A DNA stretch of 64,000 bases, from positions 66,616,546 to 66,680,545 of the forward strand of contig OY720344.1 in NCBI GenBank assembly GCA_963082975.1. Direction: 5' to 3'. The stretch's first letter is position 1; each line of letters starts with the position of its first letter. The translations under genes were made by a program, and so were the position numbers. The notes below the pieces were generated by a model, which ran no database searches, was not told where the DNA came from, and saw only the letters and a list, made by a program, of their open reading frames with translations. Of the stretch, positions 9,302-19,690 are shown piece by piece. This stretch comes from Labia minor. Its lineage: Eukaryota > Arthropoda > Insecta > Dermaptera > Spongiphoridae.

Positions 9302-11730
9302 TCCGCCCCCTGTACCCCCGAGTGGTACATAGTATTTGGTTGAAAGTAGTAAAAGGTTTTCATCCATTTTGTTTCAATCCTTATATTACATAAAACATTC
9401 ATTTCTTTTTGTGTTCTTATTCAAAATCTATTTTAATTTAATCAGTAAATTAATTATATATATTATTATTAATGTATATGTTATATCTATCTATCTATGT
9501 GGCTCAAAGATACTCGAAAGTTCTTGGCCGCAACAACCACATTTCTCCAAGTGTCCCTATCCTGAGCCCTTGTCCCATCTCTCTTACGTCCCTTCCTACG
9601 CGTCATTGGTTTTCCAAGCGGACGTTTTCCAATCGGTCTCCCCACCAATATCTTTTTCCTCTCCCATTCTAGCCACGTGCCCTGCCTATCGCAGCTTTTT
9701 CCCTATTATAACCCTAACTATTTCTGAAGATGCAGAGAGTCCATGCAATTTCTTGTTATGCTGTCTCCCCCATTCCCCGGTGTCCTCATCTTTCTTTGGC
9801 CAATAAATGCAGGGAAGAATCCTATTCTCACATACTCTGAATCTACTCTCATCTCCCAGGGTCATAGACCATGCCTCCCACCCATATAATGCAACAGGCA
9901 AAATAGTTTTTTTATATATTCCCTTTGATAATAATTTTGAAGAGATAAGCCTCTTTATTGAAAAGATAACAGGCGTTTCCAGATTGCAACCCCGATTTAA
10001 ATTCTTCTCAAATATTATTATCCTTCGTGATTACATTCAATTTTTCTACATATTCAAATTCTACATTTTGTATCTTAAGATTTTGTATGTTAATACTCTT
10101 CCTATTTGTTGTTACTAAATATTTTTTCTTATCACTATTAATATCAAACCTCCATTCATTTTTCCTCGCTATCTGCAATTGCAATTTCCTAATCTCCTAT
10201 TATATTTAAGTCGTCTGGGTAACCTAATATTTTACAATTGATTTCCGTATCTTACTCTTTCTTTACTACCTTCAAGACAAATTTGAAGATCAAAATTTGA
10301 AACAGTTTATCCGGATCTATATTGAGTCATGTGTATGCTTTACTAAAGTCTACAAATAATTAGTGAACAGAAATATTGAATTCGCAGTTTTTTTCCTAAT
10401 ATCTGTCATAATGAAAATATCTTAATTAATGTTGATCGATTTGGCCTGAACCCGCAATGATATCTCCTAATATTTCCTCCGCCTATGGTTCTTCTAAGTA
10501 TTGTATATGTTATAATATTTACTATTATAGAGTATAATATTTCTTGATCATTACATTTTGATATTTTATTTTCATTGCTAGATTATTATTGAATATTTTT
10601 AATTATAATGAAACTTGAGAAAATGCAAAAATAGAGACTTGAGACAATTTATAAAAATTAACGGCATAAAACTATAGATAAATTACCAAGATATACATTC
10701 ATTAATAGTATTAATTTAAATTAATTGATTTATTTGTTTTTTTATTAATTTTTTTAGATCATAGTTAATTTCCTCCCTTAAAAGAAACTTATCTAATTCT
10801 GTCGTGCTAGGGGATTTGAAAATTATTAGTCGCAATATGAAGATTTCGCTTAGAGTTTCTGTCATGTCCGACCTCCGTCCAACAGTTATTTCCCTCAAGT
10901 TTCTTGATTCTCTTAATCATGTGATCTATATATTTAATTTTTTTGATTCATTGTAATAAAATTTAAACAAATAAAAATTTTCACTTTGATAATTTATATA
11001 AATTTCAATTTACACTGATTGTGAGTGATACGCTTTGCCAATACTCTGAATAATTTGTGTATAGAAATATTGAATGTTCTTAGCGAGATTTTTTAACCTT
11101 TCACTCTCTTTCAAATAGAAAAGAAGAAACATTCAAATATATAGAAAGAATAAATAAAAATTAAGTTAATATAAATATGATCTAAATATTTTATTAAATT
11201 AATTAAAATGGGAACTTTTAGAATAAATGATTTAATTGAATTGATATTTAAATATTAGAATTTAAAATAAAAAGTGAAATATTATAATAATTCTTTAATT
11301 GGGAATCGCTATGATAATTCATTGTTTAAAATGATTCCGCTAGAGCCAGTGGGCCACGCCAGGCTCTTGAATGAACAACAAGGAGAATTATATAAACTTT
11401 AAAAAATTAATTTCTGCGGTAATTGTTTAGATATAAATGAAATTTATAGTCTATGTTACTCTAGGGGTATATAAGAATATTGTGATGTAATTTCATAGAA
11501 ATCGGTTCAGCCAATTCTGAGTCTATAAAATAGTAATTTTCCGGACAGACAGACCGACAGACAGACAGACCGACAGACAGACAGACCGACAGACAGACAG
11601 ACAGACAGACAGACATGAAAAATTCTAAATTCACTTTTGGATTCTAGAGGTCATGAAACGCGAAGATATGCAAAAATTTTTAAATTCTGAGCAATGTGCA
11701 GACAAAAACCTTTTTTATATATATAGAAGA
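9302..11730 (-). mobile_element. Helitron-like element copy X (3' truncated)
   Basis: This copy is read on the minus strand. The 5' end is TCTTCTATATATA preceded by A. It then runs through a (CAGA)n-type tract at 11541-11613, a long AT-rich body and a LINE fragment, to the sequence around 9302 that precedes the terminal hairpin in copy Y. The last ~50 bp, hairpin and CTAG are missing. It shares nearly all its length with copy Y (11747-15426), apart from deletions in each. Helitrons are rolling-circle transposons with 5' TC and 3' CTRR ends and no target duplication. Confidence 0.65.
9480..9905 (-). pseudogene. LINE ORF2 C-terminal fragment inside Helitron copy X
   Basis: The minus-strand frame around 9686-9901 reads ALYGWEAWSMTLGDESRFRV, then DEDTGEWGRQHN, the region just downstream of the reverse transcriptase in many non-LTR elements. 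It is followed by the element's 3' end, which stops in an (AGAT)n tail near 9486-9498. It is broken by frameshifts and lacks the catalytic domains. The same piece sits at the same place in copies Y and Z, so it was acquired before the Helitron spread. Confidence 0.7.
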
Positions 11731-11904
11731 TATTTATTATTATTTACTAGCTGCTCAGAGCGCCTTCGGCGCTCTTCACACCTAGACGGGGGCTCCGCCC
11801 CCTGTACCCCCGAGTGGTACATAGTATTTGGTGGTTGAAAGTAGTAAAAGTTTTTCATCCATTTTGTTTCAATCAGTATATTACATAAAACATTCATTTC
11901 TTTT

Positions 11905-12140
11905 CCCTGCCTATCGCAGCTTTTTCCCTTTTATAACCCTAACTATTTCTGAAGATGCAGAGAGGCCATGCAATTTCTTGTTATCCAGTCTCCCCCATAC
12001 CCGGTGACCTCATCTTTCTTTGGCCAATAAATGCAGGGAAGAATCCTATTCTCAAATACTCTGAATCTACTCTCATCTCCAAGGGTCATAGTCCATGCCT
12101 CCCACCTATATAATGCAACAGGCAAAATAATCTTTTTATA
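11905..12140 (-). pseudogene. LINE ORF2 C-terminal fragment inside Helitron copy Y
   Basis: This is the same LINE segment as in copy X (ALYRWEAWTMTLGDESRFRV on the minus strand, then PKKDEVTG). It has lost the part equivalent to 9410-9690 of copy X, including the LINE 3' tail. Confidence 0.65.
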
Positions 12141-12850
12141 TATTCCCTTTGATAATAATTTTCAAGAGATAAGCCTCTTTATTGCAGATAACAGGCGTTT
12201 CCCGATTGCAACCCCGATTTAAATTCTTCTCAAATATTATTATCCTTCGTGTTTACATTCAATTTTTCTACATATTCAAATTCTACATTTTGTATCTTAA
12301 GATTTTGTATGTTAATACTCTTCCTCTTTGTTACTAAATATTTTTTCTTATCACTATTAATTTCAAACCTCCATTAAATTATCTGTAATTGCAATTGCCG
12401 AATCTCCTATTATATTTAAGTCGTCTGGGTAACCTAATATTTTACAATTGATTTCAGCATCTTATTCTTTCTTTACTACCTTCAAGACAAATTTGAAGAT
12501 TGAAAATTTGAAAAAGTTTATCCGGATCTATTGAGTCATGCGTATGTTTTACTAAAGTCTACAAATAATTAGTGAACAGATTGAATATTGAATTCGCGGT
12601 TTTTTTCCTAATATCTGTCATAATGAAAATATCTTAATTAATGTTGGTCGATTTGGCCTGAACCCGCAATGATATCTCCTAATATTTCCTCCGCCTATGG
12701 TTCTTAAGTATTGTATATGTTATAATAGTGAATTAGAGTATAATATTTCTTGATCATTACATTTTGGTATTTTATTTTCATTGCTAGATTATTATTGAAT
12801 ATTTTTAATTATAATGAAACTTGAGAAAATGCAAAAATAGAGACTTGAGA

Positions 12851-13512
12851 CCAGGGCCGCGGCGTGCACGTGTGCAAGGTGGGCGCTGCCCACGGGCGCC
12901 TGGTGTAGGGGGCGCCAAACTGACCATTCTTTTTTATTTTATTTTAAGTGTTTTAAATATGAATCAATATAATTGTGGACGTGAATCCTACGACACGTTT
13001 AAATATATTTTCCAAATTTGTTTGTTTTACTGCGTATCTTTCTAACCTTGCCCGTAACTGTAGCTTCGGGTGAACGAAGCTTCTCTAAGTTAAAAATTAT
13101 AAAAACGAATTTGCGTTCGACATTGTCGCAGGAGCGCTTAACAGATCTTTCTATGATAGCAATAGAAAATGAAATCATGGATAACTTAGAAATATATGAT
13201 ATTATTAAAGGTTTTGTAGATTCAAAGGCTCGAAGAATCCGAATAGTATAGTTTTGTGATGGAATTTCATATTGTATTATGTTTTCATTTTTGAATTTTT
13301 TTTATGTTTATTGTTCTAGAAATTTAACCTTGTTTCTATTGTTAATGAGTTAATTATTTTGTTATTTCCTATTATTATGTAGATAAATTCCTCTGTATTC
13401 ATAAACACAGTTTTCAAAATTAAATGTTTTATTTGATTTTATTGTTCTATTGATAGAGGGGGCGCTTTTTAAAAATTTGCACACGGGCGCTTTGCACCCA
13501 CGTCGCGGCCCT
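12851..13512 (+). mobile_element. hAT deletion derivative, 662 bp
   Basis: The ends AGGGCCGCG and CGCGGCCCT are inverted. A perfect 8-bp duplication, ACTTGAGA, flanks it at 12843-12850 and 13513-13520, as expected for hAT. The uninterrupted site is present once in the related Helitron copy X at 10637-10644, so the insertion is recent relative to that repeat. It keeps only the end of the transposase. Confidence 0.9.
13018..13251 (+). pseudogene. hAT transposase C-terminal dimerisation domain
   Basis: The frame reads TLPVTVASGERSFSKLKIIK, then SQERLTDLSMIAIENE, and closes with KARRIRIV at a stop. This is the hAT dimerisation region typical of ZMYM/hAT-type transposases. The catalytic RNase-H-like domain and the BED finger are gone, and no proper start exists. 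The left boundary is arbitrary because the frame merges with the AT-rich deletion junction. Confidence 0.85.
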
Positions 13513-15274
13513 ACTTGAGACAATTTATAAAAATTAACGGTATAAAACTATAGATAAATGACCAATATATACATTCATTAATAGTATTAATTTAAATTAA
13601 TTGATTTATTTGTTTTTTTATTATTAAGTTCATTTATTAATTTTTTTAGATCATAGTTATTTTCCTTAAAAGAAACTTAAATTCTGTGGTGCTAGGGGAT
13701 TTGAATATCATTCGTCGCAATATGAAGATTTCGCTTACAGTTTCTGTCATGTCCGACCTCCATCCAACAGTTATTTTCTGTCAAGTTTTTTGCTTCTCTT
13801 AATCATGTGATCTATATATTTAATTTTTTTTGATTCATTATAATAAAATTTAAACAAATAAAAATTTTTACTTTGTTAATTTATATAAATTTCAATATAA
13901 ACTGATTGTGAGTGATACGCTTAGCCAATACTCTGAATAATTTGTGTACAAAAATATTGAATGTTCTTAGCGAGATTTGATATAATGTTGTACGATTTGT
14001 CCTAAATCTGAATTAAAAGAAAATTATAAATTGCCTCCTCTTCCAGCCCAATTCATTTACCCACCCATGTTGCATATGGCATCTAAATTTCTTAAAACTC
14101 CGTTTTTTTAATTTAAAATAGAGGAGAGAAAGAGTTTTAAATTATATTCGAATAGTCTATATATTCTATATATCAGTATTTTTTTTCTGAATTTAATAGC
14201 AAGTTGATTTTAAAAATTTTCCATTCTTAATGCATATGATTGATTACATGTGTTAAAATTTAAAAAAATTCAAATATTCTAATTTTTATATTTATATACA
14301 ATTTAATATTATTTTTTATTAATATCATATCAAAAAAAGAGAATTTACTAAAAATTAAAAATAAAAATAGAAGCCTATTAATAAAAAATTGAATGGTGAT
14401 TTAAATATTTTATTAAATTAATTAAAATGAGACCTTTTAGAATAAATTATTTAATTGAAATGATATTTAAATATAAGAATTTAAAAAAATATTATATTCT
14501 TTGTTTGGCAATTGTTATTTAATTATGTGCAACATGATTCGACTTGCACAGAGCATCGTTATTTTTTATTAATATCACATAATAAAAATGAATCTTTTAA
14601 ACATAATAAATAAAAAAGACATTTTAATAAATTTAAAAAATATACCCAATTTAAAAATGTCAAAAATTTAAAACAACTTTATATCATCATATTTTAATTT
14701 TTATATAATATATATATATATTTAGTAATTAATAATAGAGTAATTAAATTAAAATAAAAAACAAAGATAATATAATTCAGTCATTTTAATTCAGGTTAAA
14801 TAATTTTTTTTTTATTATTCAATGATAAAATTTATATATTATTATATATATATTATAGAAAAGAAGAAATATTCAATTAAATAAAAAATAATTTAAGATA
14901 AAAATATGATCTAATAAATATTTTATAAAATTAATTAAATTGAGAACTTTTAGAATAAATTATTTAATTGAATTGATATTTGTATATTAGAATTTAAAAT
15001 AAAAAGTGAAATATAATAATTCTTCGAATGATAATTCATTGTTTGAAATGATTCCGCTAGGCCGACAGTGAGCCGCGAGCTGCTCTTGAATGAACAACAC
15101 GGAGAATTATATAAACTTTAAAAAATTAATTTCTGCGGTTATTGTTGACATATAAATAAAATTTATAGCCTATGTTACTCTAGGGGTATATAAGAATATT
15201 GTGATGTAATTTCAAAGAAATCGGTTCAGCCAATTCTGAGTCTATAAAATAGTAATTTTCCGGACAGACAGACC

Positions 15275-15309
<35 letters not shown>

Positions 15310-15426
15310 GTGAAAAATTCTAAAGTCACTTTTGGATTCTAGAGGTCATGAAACGCGAAGATATGCAAAAATTTTTAAATTCTGAGCAATGTGCAGACAA
15401 AAACCTTTTTTTATATATATAGAAGA

Positions 15427-16284
15427 TTAAGATATTAATTAAAATATATCCATTTAAATTTATTGCAGCAGATAATTGTGATTATTATATTTAAAACAGT
15501 ATAATGAAATAAAGGAAATTATAATTTACATTTAATTTAAATTGAAATATTATATTATAATAATTAAGTATAATACTACTTGAGAGAACATTTTGAAGTT
15601 AAAGGAGATAGTTCAAAATTCTAAATTTATCCTTTAAAAGATCAGCCTGTTGAATGTAAGAAAGATTTTTCCGCCATCAATTGATCTAATTGAGCTATCC
15701 TTCTCTGTTTTTTACAACTTATAATCTGTTTCTTATGAGTAATAAACAATTTTAATAGTCAAATTTCCAAGTATTTTTTTAAGTTCAATCCAAAAAATAT
15801 TCCTCTTTAAAAGTACATAGCTTTATGTAATATATTTTCTAAAAAAAACCTTTCTACTATTCAATAAACATCTTTTCATTAAATATTTTTATATAATACA
15901 AAATGGTACTATTATTTGGTTTCATAAACTTAAGGCGATAGCTGTATTATAATATTTTTAATTTCAAAAAATAAATAAATCTTATAATTTTATTAAATTA
16001 ATTAAAATATAAATTAAAATAAATTAAAACAATAAAATGATTTTTAAATTAAACTTATATTAAATATTTATATATAAAATATTTTTAGTGTTATTCTAGC
16101 AATATTTTATTTTTTTGAAAGAGAGAGGGGAGGTCGAATTCTAAATAACAGCCGGTAAATAGTAGGGGGTAAGACCAATAATTTCGAGTTCAACTTATTA
16201 TTTTTATTTATTTCTTAACTTTAATAATTAAAGATTACAATAGTATAATTTCAAAATTTCTCTCTCTCTATCTATATATATATA
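15427..16284. other. AT-rich DNA, nothing recognised
   Basis: I see no exon-like composition, inverted ends or known motif here. A short TC/TATA microsatellite at 16260-16284 borders the next element. Confidence 0.5.
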
Positions 16285-16691
16285 CAGGGTGTCCCAAATT
16301 GAAAGAGCAGATTTCAATTTCGTATTACAGACAAATTATGAAAGATATAAACACATTGTACATGTCATTGGATAGAGGAAGGTTCAAAGTTTTGAGACAG
16401 CAGCGCTGTTGTTTGTTTATAGCAACATGGAGACTACACCACAGGACAAATCATTTTGTGTGTTGGAATTCGCGAGATCTCAATCCATTATTCAGGTGCA
16501 ACGTGCGTTTCGCAGTCGATTCAAAAAACAGTCGCCTCGGCACAAGCAGATTTATGATTGGCATACCCAATTTTTGGAAGTTGGCTGTGTATGCAAACCT
16601 TTCTTTATCTATCTTCGCTATGTGTTTCTATCTTTCATAGTTTGTCTGTAATAGGAAATTGAAATCTGCTCTTTCATTTTGGGACACCCTG
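16285..16691 (+). mobile_element. Mariner-type deletion derivative with GGGTGTCCCAA ends
   Basis: The left end CAGGGTGTCCCAAATTGAAA is the inverse of the right end, with inverted similarity of about 55 bp (AGAGCAGATTTCAATTTC and further). It sits in a TA-rich site. Its interior codes only for the N-terminus of a transposase, so it was moved by another copy. Confidence 0.8.
16427..16651 (+). pseudogene. Transposase N-terminal helix-turn-helix fragment
   Basis: From the Met at 16427 the frame reads METTPQDKSFCVLEFARSQS, then VQRAFRSRF, and IYDWHTQFLEVGCVCK. This is the helix-turn-helix N-terminus shared by mariner/Tc1-like transposases whose proteins begin with a PQDKAFCVLEFA-type motif. It then runs into AT-rich sequence and the right terminal repeat. 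No DDE/D domain remains. Confidence 0.75.
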
Positions 16692-19349
16692 TGTATATAT
16701 ATATATATTATCTTTGAACATATGTATTTATAATAATAGTATCTATAAGCTATGTGACATACATGGGTACCATACACCTTATATGTAAGATAATAATACT
16801 TTGGAGAATATTAATAATAATCGATTGAATGTCATAACATTCCAGGATTGGTGCACGAAAATTCTTAAAATAATAGATTTAAAGAATGAAATAGTGAACG
16901 CGCTGGTATCAGATAGTAATATTTTATGATACATTAAATATTTTGTTTTTAAAATCAGTGAAAGTATTAATTTCATCTAAATAACTCCAGTAAGATTTAA
17001 ATAATTTTTGATGATTAAAAATGTTTTTTTGGAATTAATTAATTTCTTATATGATGGAATCAAAAGTATAAACAAACATATATCTTTTGATCAATAAGGT
17101 GAATTATTTTTTTTAATATATGTGCGCTATAAATTTGTGTATTTTTACCGACCGACGATAAAAATATTTATTTTTATACTTTGTACACATAAATGATTTT
17201 TACTAAAAAATCGATATATGTAATATTTCTAATTACACTCATGGAATACTAACGCTTAAATCAATTCAGAGAAAAACGAAGGGTGTTCTAGCCAAATTGA
17301 CACTAGATAGTTATTATTATTGGAAATCAATCACTCTTCAATATAATTAAATAGAATGTAAATTAAGAGGACCGGCGAAGGCAGTCTGATCTGCTAGTCT
17401 TTTTTAAAACTAACAATTTTAATAAAATATATACAATTGTACAAATATTATATTAAATGTTTATTTATTTTTAAATGATAATTAATAATATAAACGGCTT
17501 GAACAGCAATAATTAGTAAATTTATTATGTTCTAAATGGTGCAAATCATTAGACGATTTTTTCAAAAGAAAATATTGAAATATAAAAATACTTCGTTTTA
17601 AAGGCTAAAGGTTTGATACTCACTCACCCGTATCTCATATTTCTAAAATAATATTTTAAGAATTAAAGATTTATATAATTTATATACTTAGGTAATATTG
17701 TTGTGTGTTTGAGAAATTTAAAAAATATCTTTATAGAATTTTTTATTCCTATTATATTTTTCATAAATTCATTTTTATACTTTATAAAATACTTCACTTT
17801 ATAATTAGTTATTAGAATCTTAAAAATTCACCTGAGAAAGTCAAATCTTTTGCAAACTTTTTGATCTTGAGAATTGAAAAGAAATATTTAAAAAAAAAAA
17901 ATTCTTTCCAAGATTTTAAGCTTGTCTTTCTGCTCTAGAAAGTCTAAATAGAGAGGTTCGGAGAGTTTCATTCAATTTCAACGATGAAGAAAGAAAGATA
18001 TATGTATGTATATAACCACTGTATATAACCCTCACACGTTTTCCTTCTCTTTTGAATACGTTGTCTGTTTATTTTTGATGAGGCGGGTACCATTTGGGAC
18101 GTTTGATGTGTATTCAGTTAACAATGCGGACATTCACATTTGAACGTTTCACATTCAACAAGTATAAAAACATTCTGAAGAATAACAACTTAAAAATAAG
18201 AACATCCGACATTTGCATTATTAGAAGAGATCTCATTTACTTCCATATATAATAAATAAATAAATAAATAAAATATTTTTATTGATTATATTTTTAAATT
18301 TTTAATTTTTTATTATTTAAATTTATTGTTATAATTTCAATATAATATTGAATATTCAAAAATTATCAATAAGTTATTATTTCTATTCTATGTATGAAAT
18401 GTAATTTCATGAAATCCTATATAATAGGAATTACAATTTTAAATGATTATCTATATTATTATAATTTTAAATTAAAATAATTTATTTTTATTTATTATTA
18501 ATTAAAATTGAATCTGTCTTTTCATGTTTTATATCTCAAACCTAAAGCAATTAATTACAAATACTAAATGATAAAGTGATCATACAATACATCTACCCAG
18601 CAAACGACTAAAAAGGTTATTTACTAAAGTCAGATTTTTTATTAGCACTTAGTTTCCTTTACTACTAAACTTTCCATATTTTTAGAAGAATATTATATAC
18701 ATGTTCGTATTATATTTATAGATGTCTTTTTCAAATATAAATCAAATTGATTAAGTTGAAAATTTTAAAAAAAGTATTTTTCTATTTGAATTAATTGAAA
18801 TATTTCATAAACTTAATTTATTTATTTTATTGACAATGAATATTAAATTTCAATAAATCCCCTGAGTGAATATCATATTCATCGTTTATGTCATTTTAAT
18901 ACACATTAATACAAATAAATTTAAAAAATATGAAAATAAAACAAGATACCTTCATTTATTGATACATATATTTACATTTTTAATAAAACGAATGCCTGAA
19001 TAACGTATCAATAAACATACGAGGTAAATAATTTTCATTGAAATAAAATAACAATTAAATTCTTTCATTCTCTCTTATGAAATTAATATAAACATTAAAA
19101 TTTAACATTAATCTCTAATTTGCGACTATAAGCTGTTTACTTTGTACCTGAATGTTTAACTATTATTTCATTATCTTGTCTCTATCATCAACCGACAATA
19201 GTATGATAAAATAAATACAATAATCTCGGCATTTAGGTTAGGTACATGATAATACCTAGAATAGGGAAACTACATCAACCGGCTTGTCAGTGCTTAATTT
19301 AGTAGCCCTTACAACGAGTGAAAGGAGTTATTTCGTCTTTGTCGAATAA
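16692..19349. other. AT-rich intronic DNA with a tiny repeat fragment
   Basis: There is mostly nothing to see. At 17146-17160 the terminal TACCGACCGACGATA of dispersed family A occurs alone. A TAAA-type microsatellite lies near 18250-18272. Confidence 0.4.
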
Positions 19350-19690
19350 CGCATCATTAAATATTTTCTCGTCTGTGAAAACCTCAAACCAGCCGCAATT
19401 TACCGGAGGTTGCATACCCAGTTTAGGGTACCAACTCTTTCAGAGTCCAAAGTGAAGATATTTTTCAGTTTAGGTAAGACTATAAATATATTGCCAATTA
19501 AGAGCATCTCCATCGGTCTTGCTCCAATGAAAACATTACTAGGCTTCGTGAACTTATTGGTCAGGATCGACCCTTCACTATTCATCAAATTTCGGAAGAA
19601 TTTGTCGTCAGCTATGTAAGTATCCAATCAATAATTAGAATGCTTTTTGGTTCCAAAGTTGATCAAATAAAGATCAAAAAGCCGCTCGAG
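19350..19690 (+). pseudogene. Mariner-type transposase N-terminal fragment, frameshifted
   Basis: One plus frame reads ENLKPAAIYRRLHTQF, then TLSESKVK. After a shift, another reads NENITRLRELIGQDRPFTIH, then QISEEF and SIIRMLFG. Together they follow the two helix-turn-helix modules at the start of mariner transposases, where a variable linker leads to a DRR-T-x-x-I-A/SEEL-type second module. At least one frameshift near 19460-19500 separates them, and neither terminal repeats nor the catalytic domain is visible. This explains the moderate composition shift here and argues against a host exon despite the GTAAGT at 19616. Confidence 0.65.

Larger units (their letters stand above)
11747..15426 (-). 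mobile_element. Helitron-like element copy Y (both ends present)
   Basis: On the minus strand it starts TCTTCTATATATA after an A and ends CTAG followed by T, with no target duplication. Six bases before CTAG is a perfect hairpin, AGAGCGCC-loop-GGCGCTCT (11757-11775), the classical Helitron 3' end. The body is AT-rich with a (CAGA)n tract at 15264-15309 and no Rep/helicase ORF, so it is non-autonomous. A hAT element interrupts it at 12851-13512. Copy X begins only 16 bp away at 11730, in the same orientation. Confidence 0.75.

Noticed and set aside
9472-10209. Several plus-strand frames of 60-156 codons
   Set aside because: They run antisense to the LINE remnant or lie in low-complexity Helitron sequence.
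17146-17160. TACCGACCGACGATA match to family A
   Set aside because: Only about 15 bp match with no continuation, too little to call a copy.
19400-19627. Minus-strand 75-codon frame with LRR-like spacing and a plus-strand GTAAGT
   Set aside because: The plus strand reads as a frameshifted mariner-type transposase, which explains the region better.
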